A stretch of 64,000 nt of DNA from Pseudomonas sp. BN417 (GCF_029871205.1 NZ_SSOJ01000139.1:108384-172383); one strand, 5' to 3'. Shown: positions 1 through 8,071, numbered from the stretch's first letter. Made by a program: numbers and translations. The notes: a model not told the origin generated them from the letters alone.

Positions 1-303
1 CAGACGGTCGGCCAACTGCGTTGTGCGGCGGTGGCCGGCGCGGCCAACAACCAGCTCGCCAGCACCGAGATCGCCGACGAGATGGAGGCGCGGGGCATCC
101 TCTACGCGCCGGACTACGTGATCAATTCCGGCGGGCTCATCTACGTCGCCCTCAAGCACAAGGGCGAAGGGCTGCCGGCGATCACCGCGCACCTGTCGCG
201 GATCAGCCAGCGCCTTACCGAGATCTATGCGCACGCCCAGGCCGACAAGCGTTCCCCTGCGCGGGTCGCCGACGCCCTGGCCGAGCGCCTGCTGTTCGGC
301 TGA
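1..303 (+). CDS. ldh: Glu/Leu/Phe/Val dehydrogenase, C-terminal part (leucine dehydrogenase)
   Basis: The window opens inside this gene, so only the last 100 codons are visible. The frame runs from base 1 to a TGA at 301-303. The visible part is the end of the NAD-binding domain of the Glu/Leu/Phe/Val dehydrogenase family: AGAANNQLA followed by YAPDYVINSGGLI is the family's conserved NAD-domain segment. The family oxidatively deaminates branched-chain amino acids to 2-oxo acids. It lies 92 bases upstream of an E1alpha gene, the same order as PAO1 ldh (PA3418) and PA3417-PA3415, so its 2-oxo acid product may feed the complex encoded next. The leucine preference is inferred from context; the substrate-binding half is outside the window. 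Confidence 0.85.
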   Translation, partial: QTVGQLRCAAVAGAANNQLASTEIADEMEARGILYAPDYVINSGGLIYVALKHKGEGLPAITAHLSRISQRLTEIYAHAQADKRSPARVADALAERLLFG

Positions 304-395
304 GCGGCCGCCAACCAGCGGCCCGGCCCGCAAGCTCCCGGGGCCACAAGCCCCGGGCTGTGCACAGGCACCCACAAGGTGTAAGGAGAGATGCC

Positions 396-1562
396 ATGTC
401 CAACAGGATCGAAGTGCCCTATACGCGCGTCCTCGACCCCGAGGGACGCCTGGTCGGCGAACTGCCGGCCTGGGCCGACGATTTCAACCTGCTCACCGAC
501 CTCTACCGACGCATGGTGCTGACCCGCCTCTTCGACCAGAAGGCGGTGGCCCTGCAGCGCACCGGGCGCATCGGCACCTACGCCCCGACCCTGGGCCAGG
601 AAGCCATAGGCGTCGCCATCGGCAGCCTGATGCAGGCCGACGACGTACTGGTGCCCTATTACCGCGACACCGCCGTGCAATTGATGCGCGGTGTGCGCAT
701 GGAGGAAATCCTCCTCTACTGGGGCGGCGACGAGCGCGGCAGCGACTTCCTCGACCCGCGTTCGCGGGAAGACTTCCCCATCTGCGTACCCATCGCCACC
801 CAGGCCCTGCACGCCTGCGGGGTCGCCACGGCGATCAAGATCCGCGGCCAGCACCGAGCGGTGGTGACCACCTGTGGCGACGGCGCCACCAGCAAGGGCG
901 ACTTCCTCGAAGCCCTCAACGTGGCCGGTGCCTGGCAGTTGCCTGTGGTGTTCGTGGTGAACAACAACCAGTGGGCCATCTCGGTGCCCCGACGCATCCA
1001 GAGCGGCGCCCCGACCTTGGCGCAGAAGGCGATTGGCGCCGGCTTCCATGGCGAGCAGGTGGACGGCAACGACGTGCTCGCCGTCTATGACCGCGTGCAA
1101 TGGGCACTGGAGCGGGCCCGCCACGGCAAGGGCCCGGTGCTGCTCGAGTGCGTCAGCTACCGCCTGGGCGACCACACCACCGCCGATGACGCCACCCGCT
1201 ACCGTAGCGCCGAGGAGGTCAAGGCGGCCTGGCTGGAGGAACCCGTCAAGCGCCTGCAGGCCTTCCTCGCCGGGCACAAGGTCTGGGACGAGGGCCGCGA
1301 ACAGGCACTGGTCGCCGACTGCCAGCGCCAGGTGCAGGCGGCGGTGGACAACTTCGAAGCCGCCGGCACCCAGCCGGCGGAGTCCGTCCTCGACCACGTC
1401 TACGCGCGTTGGCCAGCGGCATTGGGGGATCAGCGCGAAATGCTGATGGAACGTGTCTCCCGTCGGCAGAAGCCCTCTCCCGACGCTGCGCGCCACCCTC
1501 TCCCGCATGCGGTAGAGGGGAAGCACATGGGCTCTTCGAGCAGCGGAGGTCGCCATGAGTAA
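396..1562 (+). CDS. pdhA: Thiamine-diphosphate-dependent 2-oxoacid dehydrogenase E1 component, alpha subunit
   Basis: Alpha subunit of a heterotetrameric E1 that decarboxylates a 2-oxo acid (pyruvate or branched-chain) and transfers the acyl group to lipoyl-E2. The start ATG at 396 follows TAAGGAGAG and gives 388 residues. The thiamine-diphosphate motif is clear: GDG at about residues 161-163 and NNN some 28 residues later, before QWAIS. The early segment YRRMVLTRLFDQKA is typical of E1alpha. The gene overlaps the E1beta start by 8 bases, which suggests translational coupling. The last 25 or so residues (low-complexity KPSPDAARHPLPH then GSSSSGG) look non-homologous and are encoded across a DNA palindrome. 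The symbol follows PAO1 PA3417. Because of the leucine dehydrogenase neighbour, a branched-chain substrate is possible. Confidence 0.9.
   Translation: MSNRIEVPYTRVLDPEGRLVGELPAWADDFNLLTDLYRRMVLTRLFDQKAVALQRTGRIGTYAPTLGQEAIGVAIGSLMQADDVLVPYYRDTAVQLMRGVRMEEILLYWGGDERGSDFLDPRSREDFPICVPIATQALHACGVATAIKIRGQHRAVVTTCGDGATSKGDFLEALNVAGAWQLPVVFVVNNNQWAISVPRRIQSGAPTLAQKAIGAGFHGEQVDGNDVLAVYDRVQWALERARHGKGPVLLECVSYRLGDHTTADDATRYRSAEEVKAAWLEEPVKRLQAFLAGHKVWDEGREQALVADCQRQVQAAVDNFEAAGTQPAESVLDHVYARWPAALGDQREMLMERVSRRQKPSPDAARHPLPHAVEGKHMGSSSSGGRHE
1496..1519. repeat. 24-bp near-perfect palindrome inside the E1alpha 3' end
   Basis: CCCTCT and AGAGGG flank the perfect 10-bp palindrome CCGCATGCGG, with one mismatched pair between them. 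It resembles the CCCTCTCCC-type intergenic repeats common in pseudomonads, but here lies inside the reading frame and encodes part of the odd C-terminal tail of E1alpha. Confidence 0.6.
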
Positions 1563-2556
1563 CCTCAACGCCACCACGGAAAAGCGCGCACTGCTGGAGG
1601 CCGTCAACCTGGCCCTGCACCGCGCCATGCAGGAAGACGAGAACGTCGTGGTCCTGGGCGAGGACGTGGGCGTCAACGGCGGCGTGTTCCGGGCCACCCT
1701 CGGCCTGCGCGAGCGCTTCGGCTTCAAGCGAGTGATCGACACGCCGCTGGCGGAAACCATGATCGCCGGACTGGCCGTGGGGATGGCCGTCCAGGGCCTC
1801 AAGCCGGTGATGGAAATCCAGTTCCTCGGCTTCATCTACGCGGCCATGGAACACCTGGTATCCCACGCCAGCCGCATCCGCTGCCGTACCCGTGGCCGGC
1901 TGAGCTGCCCCATGGTGCTGCGCAGCCCCATGGGCGCCGGCATTCGCGCGCCGGAGCATCACAGCGAAAGCACCGAGGCATTGTTCGCGCATATCCCCGG
2001 CCTGCGCGTGGTCATCCCGTCCTCCCCGGCGCGGGCCTACGGCCTGCTGCTCGCCGCCATCGACGACCCGGACCCGGTGATCTTTCTCGAACCCACCCGG
2101 CTCTACCGGATGAACCCGCAGCCGATCATCGACGATGGCAAGCGCCTGCCGCTCGACAGCTGCTTCACCCTCCGCGAGGGCTCGGATATCACCCTGGTCA
2201 GTTGGGGCGCCAGCATCCATGAAACCCTGCAGGCCGCAGCAAGGCTGGAGGAGCAGGGCGTCTCCGCCGAAGTCATCGATGTCGCCAGCATCAAGCCGCT
2301 GGACCTGGACACCCTGGAAGCCTCGGTGCGCAAGACCGGCCGCTGCGTGATCGTCCACGAGGCGCCGCGCAGTTGTGGGGTGGGTGCCGAGATCGCCGCC
2401 AGCCTCTACGAGCGTGCGCTGCTGGATCTGCAGGCGCCGATCCAGCGGGTCACCGCGCCGGACATCCCGCCACCGTTGTACCGCCTCGAGCAGCTCTACA
2501 TCCCCGGCCCGGAAGACATTCTCGCGGCCTGCGAGCTGGTGCTGAACTACGCCTGA
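1555..2556 (+). CDS. pdhB: 2-oxoacid dehydrogenase E1 component, beta subunit
   Basis: Beta subunit of the E1 heterotetramer, 333 residues, which is the usual family length. The ATG at 1555 follows GGAGGTCGCC and lies within the end of the alpha gene. The N-terminal pyrimidine-binding transketolase domain shows VVVLGEDVGVNGGVFRAT and DTPLAETMIAGLAVGMA. The C-terminal transketolase domain follows from about residue 200 (DITLVSWGASIHETLQAA and VIDVASIKPLD). It works with the upstream alpha subunit and the downstream E2; all three are on one strand with gaps below 20 bases, so they are most likely one operon. No E3 gene lies beside them, so lipoamide dehydrogenase is presumably supplied from elsewhere. 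Confidence 0.93.
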   Translation: MSNLNATTEKRALLEAVNLALHRAMQEDENVVVLGEDVGVNGGVFRATLGLRERFGFKRVIDTPLAETMIAGLAVGMAVQGLKPVMEIQFLGFIYAAMEHLVSHASRIRCRTRGRLSCPMVLRSPMGAGIRAPEHHSESTEALFAHIPGLRVVIPSSPARAYGLLLAAIDDPDPVIFLEPTRLYRMNPQPIIDDGKRLPLDSCFTLREGSDITLVSWGASIHETLQAAARLEEQGVSAEVIDVASIKPLDLDTLEASVRKTGRCVIVHEAPRSCGVGAEIAASLYERALLDLQAPIQRVTAPDIPPPLYRLEQLYIPGPEDILAACELVLNYA

Positions 2557-2571
2557 GACGAGGAACGCACA

Positions 2572-3678
2572 ATGAAATACTTCAAACTGCCCGACCTGGG
2601 CGAGGGCCTGCAGGAAGCGGAAATCGTCCAGTGGCACGTGAAGGTGGGGGACAGCGTCAGGGCCGACCAGTTGCTGGTCTCGGTGGAAACCGCCAAGGCC
2701 CTGGTGGACATCCCGGCGCCCCACGACGGCGTGGTGGCCAGGACCTTCGGCAAGGAAGGCGACATCCTCCATGTGGGCGAACCCCTGCTCGGCTACGAAG
2801 GCGAAGACACCGACGCTGGCACCGTGGTCGGCCGCCTGGAAGGTGGTGGCAACGCCCAGGCTGACAGCTTCTTCGTCGGTGCTGCACCTTCCACCCGCGA
2901 ACACTTGGCGCCTCGCGCCACCCCGGCGGTGCGCCAGTTGGCCCGGCAGATGGGCGTGGAGCTGGCGGCCCTGGCCGGCAGCGGCCCGGATGGCCTGGTG
3001 ACCCGCGCCGATGTAGAGCAGGCCGCGCAGAGCGCGCGCGACAGCTTCGGTGGCGAGCGGTTGCGTGGCGTGCGCCGCAGCATGGCGATCAACATGGCGC
3101 GCTCCCATGCCGAAGTGGTGCCGGTGACCATAGTCGGGGATGCCGACCTGCACCGCTGGCCGGAAGCTCGCGATCCGCTGATCCGCCTGGGCAAGGCCAT
3201 CGCCGCCGCCTGTGAGGTGGAACCCATACTCAACAGCTGGTTCGACGGCCGCGCCTTGTCGATCCGCCAGCACCAGAAGCTCGACCTCGGCATAGCCGTG
3301 GACACCCAGGACGGCCTCTTCGTACCGGTGCTGCGGGACGTGGGCGGGCGCAGCGCCGACGACCTCAAGGAAGGCGTGGCGCGCCTGCGTGCCGACGTCA
3401 AGGCACGCTCCATCCCGCCCCAGGAAATGATGGGCGCCACCATCACCCTGTCCAACTTCGGCACCCTTTTCGGGCGCTACGCGAACCCGGTGGTGGTGCC
3501 GCCCCAGGTGGCGATCATTGGTGCCGGTGGCATTCGCGAAGAGCCGGTGGCCTGGCAGGGCAAGGTGGAAATCCACCCGGTGCTGCCCTTGTCCCTGACC
3601 TTCGACCACCGCGCCGTCACCGGCGGCGAAGCTGCGCGCTTCCTCAAGGCGCTGGTGCAAGCGTTGGAGCTGCCATGA
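2572..3678 (+). CDS. Dihydrolipoamide acyltransferase (E2) of a 2-oxoacid dehydrogenase complex
   Basis: Core E2 enzyme, 368 residues, starting at the ATG after ACGAGGAACGCACA. Domains in order are one lipoyl domain (about 1-80, with the lipoyl lysine in [13 protein letters not shown]), a peripheral-subunit-binding domain (about 118-150, [16 protein letters not shown] then [11 protein letters not shown]), and the catalytic acyltransferase domain (about 165-368). The catalytic signature reads [11 protein letters not shown]: the histidine is present, but the usual aspartate of HxxxDG is threonine. It is the last gene of the ldh-E1alpha-E1beta-E2 cluster and corresponds to PAO1 PA3415. The acyl substrate, pyruvate-derived or branched-chain, cannot be told from sequence alone. 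Confidence 0.9.
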   Translation: MKYFKLPDLGEGLQEAEIVQWHVKVGDSVRADQLLVSVETAKALVDIPAPHDGVVARTFGKEGDILHVGEPLLGYEGEDTDAGTVVGRLEGGGNAQADSFFVGAAPSTREHLAPRATPAVRQLARQMGVELAALAGSGPDGLVTRADVEQAAQSARDSFGGERLRGVRRSMAINMARSHAEVVPVTIVGDADLHRWPEARDPLIRLGKAIAAACEVEPILNSWFDGRALSIRQHQKLDLGIAVDTQDGLFVPVLRDVGGRSADDLKEGVARLRADVKARSIPPQEMMGATITLSNFGTLFGRYANPVVVPPQVAIIGAGGIREEPVAWQGKVEIHPVLPLSLTFDHRAVTGGEAARFLKALVQALELP

Positions 3679-3720
3679 CTCTCCCAAGCCCTGCTCTTCC
3701 TAGTCATCGCATCCTGCTTG

Positions 3721-4404
3721 TCAGGCGCTCCGCCCACCCCCACTGAACACCAGCACCAACCCCGCCAGTAGCCCGCCCATCCCGGCCAGGCCCAGCGGCG
3801 CCAGGGTGTTGCCGAGGAAGAGGTAATCCATCCCCGCCGTTACCACCGGCACCAGGTAGAACAGGCTGGTGACATTCACCAGGTTGCCCGCCTGCATCAG
3901 CTTGTAGAGCAGCAACTGCGCCACCACCGAAATCACCAGCGCCAGCCACAGCAGGGGAATGGCGAAGTCCAGCGTGGTCTCGAAGTGGAAGGGCTTGTAG
4001 GGCACCAGCAGCAGGCAGGCCAGCAGGCTGGCGCCGTACTGCAGGGGCAGGAGCTGCATGGGCGACTGCTTGAGGCTTTTCTGCAGGATGGCTCCCAGGG
4101 TCATGCTGCCCAGGGAAGCAAAGCCATACACCAGCCCGAGGACGGAAACCCTTGCCTGGTCGATGCTCTGCCACACCAGCAGTACCAGGCCGCCCAGAGC
4201 CAGGCCCAGGCCCAGCAGGCGCGCCAGGGGATAGCGCCGTTCCAGCAGCACTAGGGTGAGGATGGGCTGCACCCCGAGCAGTGCGGCGAGCACACCGGGG
4301 GTGATGCCGTTGTCCAGCGCCAGCAGGTAGCAGATGGTGTAGCCGCCAATCAGCAGCAGGCCGATGCCTGCCACCTTCAGCCGGCTGCCGCGCTCCGGCG
4401 TCAA
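3721..4404 (-). pseudogene. DMT/EamA-family permease, 5'-truncated remnant
   Basis: About 227 codons of a drug/metabolite transporter, with some eight predicted hydrophobic segments (for example GIGLLLIGGYTICYLLAL, and SLFYLVPVVTAGMDYLFLG near the end). Family members have about 290 residues and ten segments, so roughly the first two are missing. The open frame begins at a TTG directly after an in-frame TAA, with no ATG and no ribosome binding site, and a palindromic repeat (4440-4527) lies just upstream of the break. It points away from the E2 gene. The simplest reading is a permease that lost its 5' end. A functional short half-transporter is possible but unlikely without a start signal. 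Confidence 0.7.
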
Positions 4405-4439
4405 TTACCGTTCGGGGGCACGGCGAGGCTGGAGCAGAT

Positions 4440-4527
4440 GTAGGTTGGACCACGCTTTACCGGTCCACCTTTCGAGGCTCGGCCGGACTCCGAATGGTGG
4501 AAAAGAAAAGCGATTTCCACCCTACGG
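4440..4527. repeat. Palindromic repeat, GTAGG-TGGA ... TCCACCCTACGG family (copy 1)
   Basis: Starts GTAGGTTGGACCACG and ends GATTTCCACCCTACGG, with an internal inverted arrangement of GGTCCACC and GGTGGAAAAG. A close relative lies at 32364-32450 and a half copy at 25352-25382. It sits between the truncated permease and the AraC-type gene. Confidence 0.7.
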
Positions 4528-4562
4528 CGGAGTGAGATCGCCCCCCATCTTCGGTATCGTGC

Positions 4563-5246
4563 ATGACCATGACTGACTCCTGCTGGCAAGGGGCACTCTG
4601 GCTGGCCCGCGACTTCTGCCTGATCGTCGGGGCCAGTGGAGCTACCCGCCCCCACGCCCACTATGCCCACCAGGCCCTGCTGGCCCTGGATGAGCCCCTG
4701 CGCCTGCTGGTGGATGGGCAGCCGGTGAGTGGGCGTGTGGTGCTGGTCGAGTCGATGCGTACGCATGCGCTGGAAGACGCCAGCCAGCCCATGGTGGCGG
4801 TCTACGCCGAGCCGTTGGCATTCAGCCTCGATAGCCTGCGTGCTGCGCTTGATCAGGCCGGACCGGATCTTCAGGGGCTGGCCGACTGTCTGCGAGCCGC
4901 CCCCAGGCAGGCGCTGGACCCGCGCATAGCCAGGGCGCTCCAGGCCGTGGACCAGTTGCTGGCGGAAAAGGTCAGCGCCGCTACCCTGGCGCGAACGGCC
5001 TGCCTTTCCCTCAGCCAGCTCGAGCGGTTGTTCGGCGAACAGGTCGGCCTTTCAGTGCGGCGGCTTGTGCTCTGGCGCCGGCTGCGCCTCGCCGTGGCGT
5101 TGGCCATGGCCGGGGAGCCGCTGACCCACGCGGCCCATGCGGCGGGGTTCGCCGACGCCGCCCACTTTTCGCGGACGGTGCGCAGCACGTTTGGCGTGCG
5201 CGCCGACCGCACCTTCGGCAATCTGCAGCTAAGGCTGTTGGAGTAG
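4563..5246 (+). CDS. AraC-family transcriptional regulator
   Basis: A 227-residue DNA-binding regulator. The N-terminal half has a cupin-like sensor start (LIVGASGATRPHAHYAHQALLAL). The C-terminal 100 residues carry two helix-turn-helix units: LARTACLSLSQLERLFGEQVG and the AraC signature region HAAHAAGFADAAHFSRTVRSTFG. It is shorter than the 250-300 residues usual for the family, mainly because of a short sensor domain. The start is uncertain: ATG 4563 has no good ribosome binding site and a second ATG lies two codons later. It ends 18 bases inside the convergent fatty-acid hydroxylase gene. Its target may be the adjacent truncated permease, but that is only proximity. Confidence 0.85.
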   Translation: MTMTDSCWQGALWLARDFCLIVGASGATRPHAHYAHQALLALDEPLRLLVDGQPVSGRVVLVESMRTHALEDASQPMVAVYAEPLAFSLDSLRAALDQAGPDLQGLADCLRAAPRQALDPRIARALQAVDQLLAEKVSAATLARTACLSLSQLERLFGEQVGLSVRRLVLWRRLRLAVALAMAGEPLTHAAHAAGFADAAHFSRTVRSTFGVRADRTFGNLQLRLLE

Positions 5247-6125
5247 CGATTCCGGTGCCGTCGGGCATGGCATCACCGGGCCTTGTGGCCGGAAGGGGGC
5301 GGCCAACTGGGCCAGGTAGCCGCCGGGGTAGTCGGGTCGGCTGCCGATGCCGAGGTCGTCGCTGCCCATGCGGTAATGCGGGTGGTAAAAGGACGTCCCG
5401 AGCAGCCTGTCCCAGAAACTGAAGAACAGGGCGAAGTTCACGTCCCCCGCCCGGCCGTACTTCATGTGATGGAAGCGGTGCACGGGAGCCCAGGCGAAGA
5501 GGTGGCGCAATCCACCGATGCGCATATCGACATTGCTGTGCTGGAGCAGGAGTTGGATGGCGATGGCGAAGGCCAGCAGGGAGGCGACCTGTTCCGATAT
5601 GCCGAGAATCAGCAGCGGGGCTGTGCCTGCCAGGGCTTCAAGGGTCTGGTGGAGCGGATGTTTCATCAGGCCGTTGAAACCGTACATCCGCCGCACACTG
5701 TGATGCACCGCATGCAGGCGCCAGAGCAGTGGCAGGCGGTGACTGAGCCGGTGCATGAGCGTCAGTCCCAGATCCGCTACCGAAACCGCCATCAGCAACT
5801 GCAGCCACAGGGGCCAGTCATCCGGCCACATCCCCGGGATCGGGAGCAGCGCCGCCGTGAATGGAATGACCAGCAGGCCGAGGCTGCTCAGCCCTTCATT
5901 GACGGCTGCGTGGAGGGCGTCCCGCCGGCGGTCGCGATGGTCCCGGTTCCATGCCGGGCAATAGGGCAACCAGGCTTCGGCCAGGAAGGAGAGGGCGATC
6001 GCAAACGCGAGCAGCGCCAGCAGCCATCCGGGCTGCTGCGGATACCCACTGCTCAGCCATAGCGCGAGCGCGATGAAGCCGAAGAAAAAGGTCGGGGCAT
6101 AGAGTCGGGATATGAGAATACGCAT
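5229..6125 (-). CDS. Fatty acid hydroxylase / sterol desaturase family membrane protein
   Basis: Integral-membrane di-iron oxygenase of 298 residues. The ATG at 6125 follows CAGGAGTGCCCC, which decides this start over longer open frames. Four or five hydrophobic segments alternate with histidine clusters typical of the family: HRLSH, HAVHHS, HPLHQ and HRFHHMKYG. These bind the two irons that activate oxygen for C-H hydroxylation or desaturation of a lipid. The substrate is unknown; bacterial relatives act on fatty acids, carotenoids or hopanoids. The tail overlaps the convergent AraC gene by 18 bases. Confidence 0.88.
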   Translation of the reverse strand: MRILISRLYAPTFFFGFIALALWLSSGYPQQPGWLLALLAFAIALSFLAEAWLPYCPAWNRDHRDRRRDALHAAVNEGLSSLGLLVIPFTAALLPIPGMWPDDWPLWLQLLMAVSVADLGLTLMHRLSHRLPLLWRLHAVHHSVRRMYGFNGLMKHPLHQTLEALAGTAPLLILGISEQVASLLAFAIAIQLLLQHSNVDMRIGGLRHLFAWAPVHRFHHMKYGRAGDVNFALFFSFWDRLLGTSFYHPHYRMGSDDLGIGSRPDYPGGYLAQLAAPFRPQGPVMPCPTAPESLLQQP

Positions 6126-6246
6126 GGGGCACTCCTGATAGAGGGTGCCCCAGCATCGGTTCGTTGCCGCGTGCGGGCTTGAAGAAACGGCGCAAAGAAT
6201 AGCCCGTGTGGCCCTGAGCTGCGTCTGAACAGGGCTTCGGGCCGTA

Positions 6247-6510
6247 TTACTCGTCGCCGCCCGGCAGCTCCAACTCGGCCAGCGCATCCGGCTGGTTCTT
6301 GAAGGCGCGGGCGAAGGTGTCGCGGTGCTTGGCCATGAAGATGCCGATGTCTTCCACCTGCTGTTCGCTCAGGGACGGCACCGCCTTGTGCAGGACCTCG
6401 GCCAGGGACTCGGCCAGTTCGAGCATCTTGTCGTAACGATCGGCTTCGGCCTTATCCATGAACAGGCGCTCCGGATCGCGGCTGCTGCGGTACACCACTT
6501 CGACGGCCAT
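6247..6510 (-). CDS. yebG: YebG-family DNA-damage-inducible protein
   Basis: An 87-residue protein matching YebG at its N-terminus (MAVEVVYRSS, then AEADRYDKMLELAESLAEVL); E. coli YebG begins MAVEVKYV and has DAYDKMLD. YebG is an SOS-regulon protein with no firmly assigned biochemical role. The start ATG at 6510 has GGTGAGGGG upstream. A textbook LexA box lies 36 bases upstream (6547-6566), so induction by DNA damage is well supported. PAO1 PA3413, the equivalent gene, belongs to the LexA regulon as I recall. The acidic tail ELPGGDE is longer than in E. coli. Confidence 0.92.
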   Translation of the reverse strand: MAVEVVYRSSRDPERLFMDKAEADRYDKMLELAESLAEVLHKAVPSLSEQQVEDIGIFMAKHRDTFARAFKNQPDALAELELPGGDE

Positions 6511-6546
6511 TCATCACCCCTCACCTTTGGTCAATTGGTTTGAAAA

Positions 6547-6566
6547 TACTGGATGCGCATACAGTA
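6547..6566 (-). promoter_or_regulatory. LexA (SOS) box upstream of yebG
   Basis: TACTGGATGCGCATACAGTA contains CTG-N10-CAG with extended TACTG/CAGTA arms, matching the gammaproteobacterial LexA operator consensus. Its edge is 36 bases upstream of the yebG start, a good position for promoter occlusion. Confidence 0.88.
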
Positions 6567-6620
6567 TCTGGAATGATGGCAAATGAAAATATCCCGTAGG
6601 AAGTTTCCAACTGCCTACCT

Positions 6621-6752
6621 TCAGCGATCGTTGCGGATCGGACCGTATTCCGCTGGCACCCAAGCATAGCCCTTGCCTTCGCTGCGCACGTGGCCGAGGC
6701 CGGGGAAGGGCAGATGGGCCCCGGCGTGGCGAGCGTGCAGCGGGCGGCCCAT
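6621..6752 (-). CDS. Small 43-residue protein, unknown function
   Basis: An open frame below usual size cut-offs. The ATG at 6752 has AAGGAG seven bases upstream, and an in-frame TAA lies about ten codons further upstream, so the frame is self-contained. The product is basic and glycine/proline-rich with a distinctive end (GYAWVPAEYGPIRNDR). Third codon positions are strongly G/C, as in neighbouring real genes. It lies just upstream of yebG on the same strand, with the LexA box between them. PAO1 has a small LexA-regulon gene (PA3414) beside its yebG, which may be related, but I cannot verify this. No signal peptide or membrane segment is seen. The function is unknown. Confidence 0.55.
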   Translation of the reverse strand: MGRPLHARHAGAHLPFPGLGHVRSEGKGYAWVPAEYGPIRNDR

Positions 6753-6961
6753 GTCGAAGCTCCTTTTCGGGACGACCGGTGTTTATGCGGGTTGCACATC
6801 GGCCTTGTCCAGTACGCAGCTTTTCCTGCCTGACGCACCCACGGGAAAGGGCTGCGACAACCTGCCTCGTGGCGCCGAGACCGTTGCGGCCCCCATCCTG
6901 CATCACCCCAATGTCACCTTGTCCCGTCAAGATCGGGATCGTCGTACCGAGGAGCTTTATC

Positions 6962-7453
6962 GTGAAGATCAACTGGGCTGAAGAGTTGCGCGAAAACGTG
7001 CATGGCCTGGCCGAATCGCTGGGAAACCTGCTGGTGGAAAGTTTCCACTACCTGGCGCTGTTCGCCATCGGCGGGATCACCGCCTGGGCTGCGGTGGTGG
7101 CTTTTCTGGGGATGGTGGAGAAGGGGCACATCACGGTCGATGACATCCTCCTGCTGTTCATCTATCTCGAACTGGGTGCCATGGTCGGCATCTACTTCAA
7201 GACCAACCACATGCCGGTGCGCTTCCTGATCTACGTGGCGATCACGGCGCTGACGCGCCTGCTGATCTCCGACGTGTCGCACCATCACCGGCCGGACATG
7301 GGCGTGGTCTTCGTCTCCGGCGCGATCCTGCTGCTGGCCCTGGCGATACTCGTGGTGCGCTTCGCGTCCTCGCGTTTCCCTTCGGTGCAGAGCGAATCCT
7401 CGCCGCGCCGGCAGCGCTTGCGGCGTCAGGTCGAGGTCGAAGAGGAGGCCTGA
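6962..7453 (+). CDS. psiE: PsiE-family phosphate-starvation-inducible membrane protein
   Basis: A 163-residue inner-membrane protein with four hydrophobic segments, the PsiE family layout. Typical sequence includes FHYLALFAIGG, FIYLELGAMVGIYFKTNHMP, RFLIYVAITALTRLLISD and a final VVFVSGAILLLALAILVVRF. The start is taken as GTG 6962, eight bases after GAGGAG. A short basic and acidic tail follows the last segment. PsiE is a PhoB/Crp-regulated protein in E. coli whose function is unknown; no clear Pho box was seen upstream here. Confidence 0.88.
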   Translation: MKINWAEELRENVHGLAESLGNLLVESFHYLALFAIGGITAWAAVVAFLGMVEKGHITVDDILLLFIYLELGAMVGIYFKTNHMPVRFLIYVAITALTRLLISDVSHHHRPDMGVVFVSGAILLLALAILVVRFASSRFPSVQSESSPRRQRLRRQVEVEEEA

Positions 7454-7475
7454 CCCGACGCACCGGATGCGGGCA

Positions 7476-7787
7476 TCAACTGCCCGCTATCTGTGCGGCG
7501 TTGACGCGTCCGGTGCGCACCGGGGCGACATGGCCGCCGGTCATGGAGGTGAGCATCTCGCCCACCTTGTGCCCGTTCTCGATGGCGATCCCCAGGCGAA
7601 TGCTCTCGATCACCCGCTGCAACCGCACCGGGTCATTGCGCTGGGCTGGGCTGATCATGCGCCGCACGGCCACGCCGTGCTCGTTGGTCAGGGTCAGCAT
7701 GATGTTGCCGTCCAGCCGTTCCAGGCTGAGGTTGACCCGGTATTCGGCCTGGAAGGCGTCGGTCAGAATCTGGAAGGGGTTGTACAT
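7476..7787 (-). CDS. DUF3509 family protein
   Basis: A 103-residue soluble protein found widely in Pseudomonas and annotated as DUF3509. The sequence begins MYNPFQILTDAFQAEYRVN and contains LDGNIMLTLTNEHGV and RLQRVIESIRLGIAIENG. The function is unknown. The ATG at 7787 follows AGGTGACAGGCC. It converges with psiE, leaving only 22 bases between stops. Confidence 0.75.
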   Translation of the reverse strand: MYNPFQILTDAFQAEYRVNLSLERLDGNIMLTLTNEHGVAVRRMISPAQRNDPVRLQRVIESIRLGIAIENGHKVGEMLTSMTGGHVAPVRTGRVNAAQIAGS

Positions 7788-7960
7788 GGCCTGTCACCTG
7801 GTTGATCGAGCGATGAGTCGATGGACTGCCAGGAAGGCTGCAAAGTTCGAACCGCAATGACCGGCGGCGCGGCCGGAAATCGACAAGGTGTCGCATATGG
7901 CTGGGAGCAGGCCGCGTCAGCGCTATTGATACAAATTACCTGTTGCAATAAAAACGCGTA

Positions 7961-7979
7961 TGTAAATAATTCTCAAGTT
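7961..7979 (+). promoter_or_regulatory. Putative Fur box upstream of the DUF3649-PepSY-DUF3325 operon
   Basis: The 284-base gap 7788-8071 is AT-rich around 7925-7985. The stretch TGTAAATAATTCTCAAGTT resembles half to two-thirds of a Fur box (the ATAATTCTCA core). It lies about 95 bases upstream of the first operon gene. By-eye match only; no other feature was recognised in the gap. Confidence 0.4.
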
Positions 7980-8071
7980 TGTTTCCGAACTATCTGGTCA
8001 CTCTGGCCGTGGCGGGATCCAGTCCGGTCGGCACGCCCGCGGCCAGGGTCGCCCTCGACGAAGGTAGCAAC

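Noticed and set aside
1246-3687. Long minus-strand frame of 813 codons
   Set aside because: Antisense shadow of the E1 and E2 genes; no recognisable domain.
6514-6972. Alternative minus-strand frames over the 43-codon ORF and psiE upstream region
   Set aside because: Composition is Arg/Pro-rich shadow type, with no ribosome binding site; the 43-codon frame has one.
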